DNA of 55,192 nucleotides from Pseudotabrizicola sediminis (lineage in GTDB: Bacteria; Pseudomonadota; Alphaproteobacteria; Rhodobacterales; Rhodobacteraceae). The notes under the pieces are model-generated. The model searched no databases. It was not told the DNA's origin and saw only the letters and a list, made by a program, of their open reading frames with translations. Positions 44,931-53,729 of the stretch are shown here, piece by piece. Position 1 is the stretch's first letter; each line of letters starts with the position of its first letter. The position numbers and the translations under genes were made by a program. Location: positions 241,009 through 296,200 of the forward strand of contig NZ_RPEM01000005.1 in NCBI RefSeq assembly GCF_004745575.1. Reading direction: 5' to 3'.

Positions 44931-45599
44931 TCAGGCAAGCGCCATCCCGCCCATCAGCGACCGGAACATTCCGGCCCCGTCGGTGCCGCCGTGAACTGGT
45001 TCGCACGCGCGCTCTGGGTGGGGCATCATGCCCAGCACGCGGCGGTTGGCAGACAGCACCCCGGCAATATCGGCCATAGATCCGTTGGGGTTGTGTTCAT
45101 AGGTAAAGGCAATGCGGTCTTCGCCCTGCAGGCGGGCCAGACCTTCGGCGTCGATCGTGTAATTGCCATCATGGTGCGCGATCGGAATGTCGATATCCTG
45201 CCCGCGCCCGTAGTCGGCGGTATAGGCGCTGTCGGTGGTTTCCACCCGCAGCGTCACACGTTTGCAGGCGAATTTCAGACCCGCATTGCGCATCAGCGCG
45301 CCCGGCAGCAGGCCCATTTCGGTCAGCACCTGAAACCCGTTGCAGATGCCCAGCACAAAGCCGCCACCTGCCGCGTGCGCCTTGATCGCCGGGGCAATCG
45401 GCGACTGCGCCGCAATCGCCCCGCAGCGCAGATAATCGCCAAAGGAAAAACCGCCCGGCACGCCCACCACATCCACCCCGTGTGGCAGGGTGGTATCCTT
45501 GTGCCAGACCCGCGTCACCTGAAAGCCGGCCTGTGCAAAAGCGGTGGCCAGATCCCGGTCGCAGTTTGAACCGGGGAAGGTGATGACGGCGGCTTTCAT
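44931..45599 (-). CDS. purQ: FGAM synthetase glutaminase subunit PurQ
   Basis: PurQ releases ammonia from glutamine for FGAM synthesis with PurS and PurL. The 222-residue class I amidotransferase starts MKAAVITFPGSNCDRD, has the nucleophile Cys86 in GICNGFQ and the catalytic His/Glu in the C-terminal MMPHPERA. The start at 45599 follows GGGAGAG; the longer frame is not real. It is 11 kb from purS and in the opposite direction, which is unusual, and lies between an RHH gene and the dctB-like gene. Confidence 0.96.
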   Translation of the reverse strand: MKAAVITFPGSNCDRDLATAFAQAGFQVTRVWHKDTTLPHGVDVVGVPGGFSFGDYLRCGAIAAQSPIAPAIKAHAAGGGFVLGICNGFQVLTEMGLLPGALMRNAGLKFACKRVTLRVETTDSAYTADYGRGQDIDIPIAHHDGNYTIDAEGLARLQGEDRIAFTYEHNPNGSMADIAGVLSANRRVLGMMPHPERACEPVHGGTDGAGMFRSLMGGMALA

Positions 45600-45670
45600 G
45601 GGACTCTCCCTGAGGATGCGATGCAGTGGCCATAGCGCAAGCGGCGTGCCGCTTCCAGTGCGGGATTGGG

Positions 45671-45889
45671 CTATTTGCGCTGATAATGCTGCAACACAAA
45701 CACCCGGATCGCCGAGGCCAGCCCCTCGTCGCCCTGCCGGCCTGCGTCTATGCGAGTGGCAAGGGCATTCACCGTCTCGCCTTGTTCGGCGGCAATGGTG
45801 CGAAAGGCGTCCCAGAAACTGGCCTCCAGCGACACACTCGTGCGGTGGCCGTGCAGGGTCAGCGAATGTTTCATGGGGCGGGCGGTCAT
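45671..45889 (-). CDS. Ribbon-helix-helix domain protein
   Basis: This 72-residue protein matches the RHH_4 group, with the strand HRTSVSLEASFWDAF and the following helices EQGETVNALATRIDAGRQ. RHH proteins bind DNA as dimers, usually as small repressors; the target is unknown. ATG 45874 (MKHSLTLHG) is an equally good start. It lies 71 bases upstream of purQ on the same strand and is divergent from treY. Confidence 0.8.
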   Translation of the reverse strand: MTARPMKHSLTLHGHRTSVSLEASFWDAFRTIAAEQGETVNALATRIDAGRQGDEGLASAIRVFVLQHYQRK

Positions 45890-45968
45890 GGCGATACTCT
45901 ACCGCCGGAACGGGGCAGGGCAAAGGGCGGATGAACTCGAAATGCCGAGTCCTTTGCGCGGGATGGGG

Positions 45969-45993
45969 GGAACCGAAGGCGGGCAGCAGGGTT
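45969..45993 (+). promoter_or_regulatory. Candidate EcfG-type promoter of treY
   Basis: GGAAC (45969-45973), 16 nt, GGTT (45990-45993) lies 45 nt before the treY ATG. It has the same spacing as the site before the PRC-barrel gene but one mismatch in CGTT. Trehalose genes are frequent members of the general stress regulon. Confidence 0.35.
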
Positions 45994-46038
45994 GGCGTCA
46001 GACCATTCCAGAAATTACCTGCCGAAGGGAACCGACCC

Positions 46039-48294
46039 ATGCTGCCTGTTGCCACCTATCGCCTGCAACTGCGTGACGGCGTGACCTTTGACCGGGTGGT
46101 AGCCGATCTGGACGCGATTGCGCATCTTGGGATCAGCCATCTGTACCTGTCGCCGATCTTTACCGCGACCTCCGGCTCGACCCACGGCTATGACGTGACC
46201 CGGCCCGATGCGGTGGACCCGGAACTGGGGGGGCTGGAGGGCTTTCGGCGGCTGGCCGATGCCGTACAGGCAAAGGGGCTGGGCATCATTCTGGATATCG
46301 TACCGAACCACACGGCGTTTTCGCTGGAAAACCCATGGCTGTGTGATGTGCTGCGAGACGGAACAAACAGCCGCTATGCCCGGCATTTCGACATCGACTG
46401 GTCTGCGGGCCGGCTGGTTCTGCCGTGGTTGCCGCGCACGCTGGAAGCGTTGCGCGCAGAAGGCGCGGTGCGGGTGGTGCAGGATGCGCAGCTTGGGGCC
46501 GCGCTGGAGGTGGAGGGGCTGCGGGTGCCGCTGCGCGGCGGGGGTGAGGGCACGCTTGACGCGGTGCTGGACCGGCAGCCTTGGCAGCTGATCCATTGGG
46601 AAGCGGAAAGCGACCGCATCACCCACCGCCGCTTTTTCAACATCACCGATCTGATCTGCATGCGGGTGGACCGCGACGAGGTGTTTGACGACATGCACCG
46701 GCTGGTCCTTGATCTTGTGGACAGTGGCCATGTGCAGGGGGTGCGCATTGATCATGTCGACGGGTTGCGGTTGCCCGGGGCCTATCTGGCCCTGCTGCGG
46801 GCCCGCGTGGGCGCAGGCGTACCGATCTGGGTCGAGAAAATTCTGGTCGGAAGCGAACCGCTGCCGGATTGGCCGGTCGACGGCACCACCGGCTATGAAC
46901 ACGCCCGCGGTTTTGCGCAGGTATTGACGCCACCTAAGGGTGCAGAGTCGCTGACCACGTTGTGGTCACAGGCCACCGGGCGCAGTGCCGATTACGCCGC
47001 GACGCTGAAGACCGCAAAGCGTGACATCCTGCGCCATGAACTGGCGGCAGAGGTGCTGCGACTGGTGGAGCGTGCCAGTGATGCCCTGTCAGGCGATATC
47101 CACCACGACCCCGGCCCCGAAACCCTGCGCCAGTCGGTTCTGGGGATGCTGGAGGCTATGCCGGTCTACCGCACCTACTTTGGCGAGGCCGGGCAGTCTG
47201 ACGACTATGCCGCGCAGACCGCTGATGACATGCGGCAGTTCGTCAACCTGCATGTTCGCCCGCCCTCCACGGCCCTGCGCCTGATTGATTGTGTGGAGCA
47301 CGCGCAGACCCCGGCGGAAGAGCGGTTCCGGGATCTGTTTCAGCAGACCAGTGGTGCTGTCATGGCCAAGTCTGCCGAAGATACGACCTTCTACCGCTTC
47401 GTGCCTTATCCGGCAGCATCTGAGGTCGGGGCCTCGCCCGATGATGTTGCGCTGACCCCGGAAGCCTTTGCCAAAGTCACCGCCGAGCTCGCACCGGGGT
47501 CGATGGTTCTGACCTCGACCCATGACACCAAGCGCAGCGAGGATGCCCGAATGCGGATGGTGGCCTGCGCGCAGATGTCGGATGCGGTTCAGGTGCTGTG
47601 GCGGGACCTGTGCAACCTGCCGCGGGTGGCGGCGGCAGAGGCGGAAGGGCTGCGCAAGGACGAGCTTTGGGTCTTGATGCACGCCCTGCTTGCCGCCTGG
47701 CAACCGGCGGACGATGCCCCCGATTTGCCGGACAGGGTCGCGGCCTATCTGGAAAAGGCCATGCGCGAGGCCAAGGAAATCACATCGCCCTCTTTTCCTG
47801 ATGCGCAGGCCGAGGCACCGGTCCTTGCCCTCGCGCGGGATGTTGCAACGCAGTGGCAGGGCAAGCTGCCCGAGGCTGCGGCGGCGCTGATCGATCGGGG
47901 GGAAACGCTGTCTTTGGTGCAACTGGCCTTCAAATGCCTGTCGCGCGGGGTGCCAGACATTTATCGCGGCTGCGAAGGGCCATCCTTATGGTTGACCGAT
48001 CCCGACAACCGGATGCCGGTCGACGCGGTGCAGCTGCAGGCCTTGCAGCAAGCGGATAGCTTTGGCGGGCGGAAGTATCGGCTGACCCGCTGCCTGTTGC
48101 TGCTGCGGGCCAAACGGATTGATGATCTGCGCGGGCCGGGGGCAACGCGGCTGGTGCAGATGGACGGGCTGTACACCGTGCGGCGCGAAACCGCAGCGGG
48201 CGAGATTTGTGTTGAGATCCGGCAGGATCAGGAGCCGACGGTGCAGCTGAAAGCCCCGGCCGGGCAGCGGTCGCGTACGCAGGCGGCAGAATAA
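46039..48294 (+). CDS. treY: Maltooligosyl trehalose synthase TreY
   Basis: TreY isomerises the reducing-end linkage of malto-oligosaccharides to a trehalose end, which TreZ then cleaves. The 751-residue GH13 protein has the N-terminal YRLQLRDGVTFDRV, SPIFTATSGSTHGYDV, DIVPNHTA, the nucleophile Asp238 in VRIDHVDGL, the acid/base Glu266 in WVEKIL, and TSTHDTKRSEDAR. The ATG at 46039 follows AAGGGA; the long upstream frame is spurious. treZ and glycogen genes, the usual neighbours, are not in the window. Confidence 0.95.
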   Translation: MLPVATYRLQLRDGVTFDRVVADLDAIAHLGISHLYLSPIFTATSGSTHGYDVTRPDAVDPELGGLEGFRRLADAVQAKGLGIILDIVPNHTAFSLENPWLCDVLRDGTNSRYARHFDIDWSAGRLVLPWLPRTLEALRAEGAVRVVQDAQLGAALEVEGLRVPLRGGGEGTLDAVLDRQPWQLIHWEAESDRITHRRFFNITDLICMRVDRDEVFDDMHRLVLDLVDSGHVQGVRIDHVDGLRLPGAYLALLRARVGAGVPIWVEKILVGSEPLPDWPVDGTTGYEHARGFAQVLTPPKGAESLTTLWSQATGRSADYAATLKTAKRDILRHELAAEVLRLVERASDALSGDIHHDPGPETLRQSVLGMLEAMPVYRTYFGEAGQSDDYAAQTADDMRQFVNLHVRPPSTALRLIDCVEHAQTPAEERFRDLFQQTSGAVMAKSAEDTTFYRFVPYPAASEVGASPDDVALTPEAFAKVTAELAPGSMVLTSTHDTKRSEDARMRMVACAQMSDAVQVLWRDLCNLPRVAAAEAEGLRKDELWVLMHALLAAWQPADDAPDLPDRVAAYLEKAMREAKEITSPSFPDAQAEAPVLALARDVATQWQGKLPEAAAALIDRGETLSLVQLAFKCLSRGVPDIYRGCEGPSLWLTDPDNRMPVDAVQLQALQQADSFGGRKYRLTRCLLLLRAKRIDDLRGPGATRLVQMDGLYTVRRETAAGEICVEIRQDQEPTVQLKAPAGQRSRTQAAE

Positions 48295-48325
48295 GAAAAA
48301 GCCCCCCGGCAAAGGCCGGGGGGCT
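48293..48325 (-). terminator. Rho-independent terminator between treY and the PPOX gene
   Basis: A perfect 10-bp stem GCCCCCCGGC/GCCGGGGGGC with loop AAAG is followed on the minus strand by TTTTTCTT. The T-tail shows it serves the minus-strand PPOX gene, while the hairpin may also stop treY transcripts. Confidence 0.85.
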
Positions 48326-48352
48326 GAAGGGAGTGACAGGCGGATGGCCCGT

Positions 48353-48811
48353 TCAGAGCGTCAGGCTGAAATGCTCGCCCATGTCAGGTTCCTTGCCTGT
48401 CAGCTTGGATTTCACCAGTTCGAAGGCAAATCCCATCGCGCCGGTTGTCAGCCAGACTTCGGCCATGGCAGGTGTCAGCTTGATCAGCCGGATGTCCGGA
48501 TCGTCAATCCCGTCAAACCAGCTGCTGGCGACCGGGTTCCACAGCTCTTCCAGCTTGGCGCGGTCCTGCACCAGTGCCGCGCTGCCTTCGATCCGTGCGT
48601 GTATGTTGCTTTCCCCGGTCACGATCAGCGAGGCATCGGTTTCGCCGTTGGTGACGGCTTCGACCAGCCCCGTGCCCTGGGCGGTCATGAACCAGATCGC
48701 GCGGTCATCCTGCCGGGCATAGGGCGACATCGGCACATGCCGCGCAGAACCGATGGACAGCATTGCGGAATGGACGCCTTCCAGCTCTTTCCAGAATTTC
48801 TCAGTCGACAT
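48353..48811 (-). CDS. PPOX-fold (pyridoxamine 5'-phosphate oxidase-like) stress protein
   Basis: This 152-residue protein has the flavin-binding split-barrel fold seen in general stress protein 26. Its N-terminus reads FWKELEGVHSAMLSIG, followed by IWFMTAQGTGLVEAV and the C-terminal GDFLELV-type region (here AMGFAFELVKSKLTG). Such proteins may bind FMN, F420 or haem; the substrate is unknown. An EcfG-like promoter lies 58-83 bases upstream, which fits a stress role. A terminator follows the stop. Confidence 0.85.
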   Translation of the reverse strand: MSTEKFWKELEGVHSAMLSIGSARHVPMSPYARQDDRAIWFMTAQGTGLVEAVTNGETDASLIVTGESNIHARIEGSAALVQDRAKLEELWNPVASSWFDGIDDPDIRLIKLTPAMAEVWLTTGAMGFAFELVKSKLTGKEPDMGEHFSLTL

Positions 48812-48868
48812 GGATCACCTCATTTACGGATTTGGGAGGCGGCAGTGCCGACCTTCCCGTTGCACCTT

Positions 48869-48894
48869 AACGCGGGGCCGGTCGCGGGGGTTCC
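48869..48894 (-). promoter_or_regulatory. Candidate EcfG (general stress) promoter of the PPOX gene
   Basis: On the minus strand GGAAC (48894-48890), 17 nt, CGTT (48872-48869) matches the EcfG consensus exactly and lies 58 nt before the ATG. It is the third such element in the window, and it precedes a typical stress protein. Confidence 0.55.
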
Positions 48895-49034
48895 GTCCCG
48901 CGTGGCGATGCAGATCGGCGCGACTGCCCGCACCAGTGTTCACGCTGTTGGCATTTGGACCCGGGCGCTGCCGCGCCTATCTTGCAAACTGCCGTTTGCC
49001 GGGTTCCGGCCGCATCTACAGGAGCCGCAGCCGC

Positions 49035-50363
49035 ATGACCCGAACACCCACCCCCTCTGAAGCGCGCGGCCTGCAATCCGCGCGTGAGATCGAAGGCCAT
49101 CTCAAGGCGTTGGAGACCTTTACCCCGATGGCGCTTGGCGTGCTGTCGGTGGCATCCGGGATATACACGTATCTTGGCGTGTCATCCTTGCTGAACGACA
49201 CTGGTGCCATGAGCTTTTTTGCCGCCGTGGCCTATTCGCTGGCGGTTTCGGTCGCGATCTTTGTGTTCTGGAGCTATCTGATCCGCCTGCTGCCCGCGAT
49301 GCGCAGCGCGTCATCGCGGCTGGGGTTATTCCTGTCGATGGCGTTGGGGTCTGTGGCAATCATCGCCATGTCCAGTTGGCTGAACGCGGCAGCGCTGGCG
49401 GGGTCGGCGGCGTTGGAACAGCATCTGGCGAAAACCGTGCAGGAATATCAGGTCGGGCTGGAGCAGGCCCACCGGGTCACGGTGGCGGCGCAGGGCCTGG
49501 GTCTGGATGTCGCGCGAACGCGGCAGAGCTTTCAGGATCTGTCGGCGCAAGAGGCCACCGGCAATCTGTCGGGCACGGCGGGACGGGGCGCGGTGTTCCG
49601 TGTGCTGATCCAGAAGGCTGACGAACTGTCCGGTCTGGAGGCGCAGATCGAAGCGCAGGGGCCATTGGTCGATGCGGCCTTTTCCGAAGGCAACCAGATC
49701 CTCAGCCGGATGCGGGCGCTGACGGCGTCGGTTGGCGATGTCGAACAGCGGTCGGTGGAGTTTGCCGAAGAGTCGGTCCGGCTGGCGGGTCTGATCGCGC
49801 AGCTCAGGCAATTGTCGGTGGCCCCGTTGGTGGCGCGGGCGGCGCAGGATCTGTCGGCGTCAGTTGTGGTGCCGGAACTTGATGGCTCGACCGACACGAT
49901 CCGCAATGATCAGCGCAGCACGATCGACGCGGTGCTGACCCTGCTGGCACAGCGCGCCACCACGCTGAAGGCGGCGGCGGATGAGGTGTTGGCCATGCCG
50001 ACGCCGGATGACACCACCTATGCGCCGATTTCCACCGCCGATGCGGTGCTGCGCTATGCGGGCGATTTCGTTCCGTCCTGGGCCGGGGCCATAGCGATTG
50101 ACCTGCTGCCCGCCGTGCTGGTGCTGATCATGATGGTGGCGCAAAGTGCGATCCGGTCGGACCGGGGCACAGCCGCGCCGGAAGAGACGATGACGCTGGC
50201 GGAAATCCGCGCCGCCGTGACAGCGCTGCGCGCGCTGGAGGCCCCCGCACCGCAGCCGCCGCCCGCGGTCGAAAACGCGGTTTCAGCAGAGAGGGGGATG
50301 CCGGTCACCGATCCTGTCGCGCAAGATCTGCCCGCGCCGCATGTGATCAGCGGCAGGCGTTGA
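49035..50363 (+). CDS. Membrane protein with large extracytoplasmic coiled-coil region, unknown family
   Basis: This 442-residue hypothetical protein has three closely spaced membrane segments near the N-terminus (about 30-50, 60-85, 94-115). A long alanine-, glutamine- and leucine-rich helical region follows (about 120-365, coiled-coil-like). A fourth membrane segment (about 372-395) and a polar proline-rich C-terminal tail complete it. I recognise no family. The start at 49035 follows AGGAG at a long spacing. The next gene starts one base after its stop, so the two are an operon. Confidence 0.75.
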   Translation: MTRTPTPSEARGLQSAREIEGHLKALETFTPMALGVLSVASGIYTYLGVSSLLNDTGAMSFFAAVAYSLAVSVAIFVFWSYLIRLLPAMRSASSRLGLFLSMALGSVAIIAMSSWLNAAALAGSAALEQHLAKTVQEYQVGLEQAHRVTVAAQGLGLDVARTRQSFQDLSAQEATGNLSGTAGRGAVFRVLIQKADELSGLEAQIEAQGPLVDAAFSEGNQILSRMRALTASVGDVEQRSVEFAEESVRLAGLIAQLRQLSVAPLVARAAQDLSASVVVPELDGSTDTIRNDQRSTIDAVLTLLAQRATTLKAAADEVLAMPTPDDTTYAPISTADAVLRYAGDFVPSWAGAIAIDLLPAVLVLIMMVAQSAIRSDRGTAAPEETMTLAEIRAAVTALRALEAPAPQPPPAVENAVSAERGMPVTDPVAQDLPAPHVISGRR

Positions 50364-51134
50364 ATGTCGGGCGTGAAAACCTCCCGCTCCGGGCGGGTGC
50401 TGCAGGCGATGTTGGCAGCACAGATCGCCTTGGCAGGGTTCATCTTGCTGGGGGATTTCCAACGCATCGCGCCCGGCCTGTGGCAGGGCGATCCCGCCCC
50501 GCCCGCTGCCGTGCCGGTGCGTCCCGGCGATCAGACCCGCCGCTACGCCCCCCGCGACCTGCCCCGCGAAGAGCCCGCCGGGCCGGGCTTTCCCCGCAGC
50601 GATACGGTGCCTGAACGGTTGCAGTTTACCGCAACCCGGTCGGGCGACATCGAAACCGTGCTGCTGGAAGGCGCGATCGAACCCGGCGATAGCGCGCGCT
50701 TTGCCGATTATCTGGATCAGCGCACTGCGCCGCCCGACCGGATTGCCCTACACAGCCCCGGCGGGTCTGTCACCGATGCGCTGGAGATCGGGCGCATGAT
50801 CCGTGATGCCGGGCTGCCCACACAGATGCAGGCCGGGGCGGCGTGCTTTTCCGCCTGCCCCTACATCCTTGCCGCCGGAACCGAACGGCAGGTCAGCCGC
50901 AGGGCACTTGTGGGCGTGCATCAGCACTATTTCGGCGAAAGCACCCTGCTGCCCGCCTTTGTCGCGGTAGAGAGCATCCAGCACGGGCAGGGCGAGGTGT
51001 TGGAGTATCTGGCCACCATGGGCATCGACCTGCGGCTGTCTGCCAAGGCCATGCAGACCCCGCCCGACAATATCTACATCCTGCTGGAGGAAGAACTGAC
51101 CGGTTTCGCACTGGCGACCGAGATGCTGGATTAG
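50364..51134 (+). CDS. ClpP/SppA-like periplasmic serine protease-like protein (COG3904 type)
   Basis: This 256-residue protein has one N-terminal membrane/signal segment (about 12-30), a proline-rich linker and a crotonase/ClpP-like fold. The oxyanion-type SPGGS is at 131-135, the candidate nucleophile Ser163 is in CFSAC and the candidate His186 in VGVHQHYF. This pattern fits the COG3904 group of predicted periplasmic proteins. Proteolytic activity is inferred. It starts immediately after the stop of the coiled-coil membrane protein, which may be its partner or substrate. Confidence 0.8.
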   Translation: MSGVKTSRSGRVLQAMLAAQIALAGFILLGDFQRIAPGLWQGDPAPPAAVPVRPGDQTRRYAPRDLPREEPAGPGFPRSDTVPERLQFTATRSGDIETVLLEGAIEPGDSARFADYLDQRTAPPDRIALHSPGGSVTDALEIGRMIRDAGLPTQMQAGAACFSACPYILAAGTERQVSRRALVGVHQHYFGESTLLPAFVAVESIQHGQGEVLEYLATMGIDLRLSAKAMQTPPDNIYILLEEELTGFALATEMLD

Positions 51135-51139
51135 CTTTT

Positions 51140-52504
51140 TCAGAAACTGCCAAAGGCCATGCCAAGCGCAATGATCAGCACGCAGGCCAGCGTGGGGATG
51201 ACCACAGCCACCACAAAGATATCGCCATAGGCCTGCCGGTGGGTCATTCCGCAGATGCCCAACAGGGTGATCACCGCGCCGTTATGGGGTAAGGTGTCAA
51301 GGCCGCCGGTCGCCACTGCCACCACGCGGTGCAACAAGCCCGGTTCCACGCCCTGGACCGCGGCTTGGGCCACAAGGGACGGCCCAAGCACATCCAGCGC
51401 GATCGACATGCCACCCGAGGCCGAACCGGTGATCCCGGCCAAGGCCCCCGAAGACAGGGCGGCCGAGATCAGAACGTCGCCACCCGACAGTCCCTCCAGA
51501 CTGCTGCGCAGCACTTCGAACCCGGGCAGTGTTGCGATGACCGCGCCAAACCCGACCAGACTGGCGGTATTGAACAGCGGCAAAAGCGCTGACTCCGCGC
51601 CTGCGTTCACCACCTGCATGACGCGGGGCGGTCGGCTGAGCATCAGCGCCAGCACCAGTGCCACAGCCAGCGCCGTGATGACCGACCAAAGCCCTTTGAC
51701 CCGCGAAATCTCTGTCGCGCCATAAAGCGCCTCGGCAAGGTAGCCGGTGTCGAGCGCGGGCAGGACCATGCTGCCCATCACCAGCGTAACGACGCCGACT
51801 GACAGGATCGGCACCAGCGCCACCCAAAGCGGCAGGGGGGTGTCACGTGGCAGGGTGTCGTCGGGGGCAGGCGGCGCCGCGGCCTCGCCCCCCATCCTTT
51901 TCACCCGCATCTGCAACCAGGCGATCCCAAGCCCCAGCATCAGCAATGCCGCAATCAGCCCCAGACCGGGGGCGGCAAAGGGCGTCGTGCCGAAGGTTGC
52001 CATCGGAATTGCGTTCTGGATCGACGGCGTGCCGGGCAGGGCGGTCATGGTGAAGGTGAAGGCCCCAAGCGCAATGGTCGCCGGAATCAGACGGGCGGGC
52101 AGGTTGGTCTGCGCAAACAACGCCCGCGCAAGCGGCCATGCGGCAAAGGCCACCACAAACAGCGACACCCCGCCATAGGTCAGCACTGCGCAGGCGGTTA
52201 CCACCGCCAGAATGGCATTCTGCGGACCCAGCGCGCTGGCGATGGCCGAGGCAAGGCGCTGTGCCGCCCCCGATGCCTCCATCACCCGGCCAAAGACCGC
52301 ACCCAGAAGGAACAGCGGAAAGAAGGCCACCACAAAGCCGCCCGCCGCCTGCATGAAGACCTGTGTGTAGCCCGCCAGCACCGGTGCGCCCGACAGGCCA
52401 GCCGCCAGCAACGCCAGAATCGGAGCCAGCACCAGCACCGACATGCCACGCCACGCCCCGGCAATCAGAAACGCCAGCGCCATCAGGATCAGAAAAACCG
52501 CCAC
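51140..52504 (-). CDS. GntP family permease
   Basis: This 454-residue transporter has about 12 membrane segments and GntP-type motifs, such as FMQAAGGFVVAFFPLFLLGAVFG (near the N-terminus), TYGGVSLFVVAF, TMTALPGTPSIQNAIP and TLPHNGAVITLLG. GntP proteins are proton symporters for gluconate, 3-hydroxybutyrate or related acids; the substrate here is not clear. The start is a GTG at 52504 with AAAGGGGGCGAC before it; the 53 further upstream residues in frame are not protein-like. It converges on the protease gene. Confidence 0.9.
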   Translation of the reverse strand: MAVFLILMALAFLIAGAWRGMSVLVLAPILALLAAGLSGAPVLAGYTQVFMQAAGGFVVAFFPLFLLGAVFGRVMEASGAAQRLASAIASALGPQNAILAVVTACAVLTYGGVSLFVVAFAAWPLARALFAQTNLPARLIPATIALGAFTFTMTALPGTPSIQNAIPMATFGTTPFAAPGLGLIAALLMLGLGIAWLQMRVKRMGGEAAAPPAPDDTLPRDTPLPLWVALVPILSVGVVTLVMGSMVLPALDTGYLAEALYGATEISRVKGLWSVITALAVALVLALMLSRPPRVMQVVNAGAESALLPLFNTASLVGFGAVIATLPGFEVLRSSLEGLSGGDVLISAALSSGALAGITGSASGGMSIALDVLGPSLVAQAAVQGVEPGLLHRVVAVATGGLDTLPHNGAVITLLGICGMTHRQAYGDIFVVAVVIPTLACVLIIALGMAFGSF

Positions 52505-53096
52505 GTCGCCCCCTTTGTGCACTGCAGCATAGCGCAGGGCCGGGGCAGCGGATAGGGATGGTGACCGGCAACGCAGGCGACAGGTGCGGGCAGGAGGACA
52601 CCGCCCGGCACAGAGACACTGCCAAGGTTCGCCGCGGTGGCGACGCATTCGCAGGATCTGCAATGTTTGTAAATGTGGCAGCCCGTAGGGGAGTGCCAGA
52701 AGCCGAAGAAGCTCAATGAATTATAGACAATGTGGACCACGGAGGTTACGAAGAGGGTCCATGCGGATCAATGGGTTATGATGCAAATGGACCACGGCTT
52801 CGGCGTTAGATCTGTCATTCGCCGTGGGTGCTCGGCAAGACGGTGTCGAGTATCAACTTAGGGCCGTCCACAAGGAACAGTCGGTCCCTTCATAAAGGGC
52901 GGAAAGCTGTCGTTCGCCAGTTCAGCGCGGCAGCGGAGGCAGATAAGTAATGCGGTCACTCTGGCCTTCTGCAGAGGTCCCTATCGACCCGATGGGTGAA
53001 TAGCCGCTTCTGCAATCTCCACGTTCCCCACAAACCAGTCAAAGTCTGGCCCAAATTGGCGGCTATGCATCTGTTGTGTGAGTTGGGTGCGGTGCG
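52505..53096. other. Gene-poor region upstream of the GntP gene
   Basis: No gene is supported in these 592 bases. A TATAAT hexamer (minus strand, 52723-52718) could serve the GntP gene. The 10-mer TGGACCACGG occurs at 52733-52742 and 52788-52797 with an inverted GGTCCA between them, a possible operator. Base composition becomes less GC-rich to the right, where decayed accessory DNA begins. Confidence 0.4.
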
Positions 53097-53670
53097 ATGA
53101 CAGACAATGACCTTCTTGCCTTGGTTAGCAAGATCCGTATCGGAACGCATCGGCAAGTTATTGACGCGCTGTCCGCGCAAAGCGATGGCATGCTGAACGC
53201 CACGTCCCTTGTCTTTGACGACAAAAACACGAACTGGCCGTATCCCCTGAAAAAGCCCTGCTCCATAAGTTGACAGCGATGACCGCGTGTCCTTTGTCCG
53301 CTTCGAACCCGGTGCAGTGTGTTTGCCCGGCCTTGACGCCGATGCCGATGAACGAACTGTCCGCCAAAAAGGGGCAGTTGTTTCCCTCATCTTTGGCACG
53401 ACTGACGATTATGTCCTCATCGTTTGTAATTTCACCGCCGGACAACAGACCGGGGTTGGCTTTTGGTTGAAGACTGACGTCGAGGCGCAGGAAGAAGCAA
53501 TTCGGGCCTATGAACAGACGATCCTGCGGGAAGCGGAGGAAAAGGCCGCGAAGCTGGCCAAAGATGAAGCAGACCGTGCCGCCCATGCCGCATGGCACAG
53601 ATCAGCCCCGCCCGATGAGGTGTTGCTTCATTGGGCAAAATCCTATTCGGCCTGGGGTGTCCGTCGTTGA
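53097..53670 (+). pseudogene. Hypothetical gene split by a probable frameshift
   Basis: A first frame (53097-53273, 58 residues, MTDNDLLALVSKIRIG...) ends at TGA. A second frame (127 residues from GTG 53287, with VDSDDR readable just upstream) continues to 53670. Dropping one A near 53267 would fuse them into about 190 residues (...PCSI-VDSDDRVSFVRFEPG). The second part has a glutamate/lysine/alanine-rich helix (AYEQTILREAEEKAAKLAKDEADR, positions 53509-53580) near its end. I recognise no family. Two separate small genes are the alternative. Confidence 0.5.
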
Positions 53671-53729
53671 ATGATTTGGAACAGCCTCGCTAATTTTGGA
53701 GCAGAAGGCGCGGGCTGATCGGGTTCAAG

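Noticed and set aside
43081-44994. A 637-codon plus-strand frame opposite the sensor kinase.
   Set aside because: Shadow frame; the kinase on the minus strand has complete domains and a good start.
45544-46038. N-terminal extension of TreY through the RHH gene region.
   Set aside because: It is antisense to purQ and the RHH gene; TreY homologues begin at MLPVATYRLQL.
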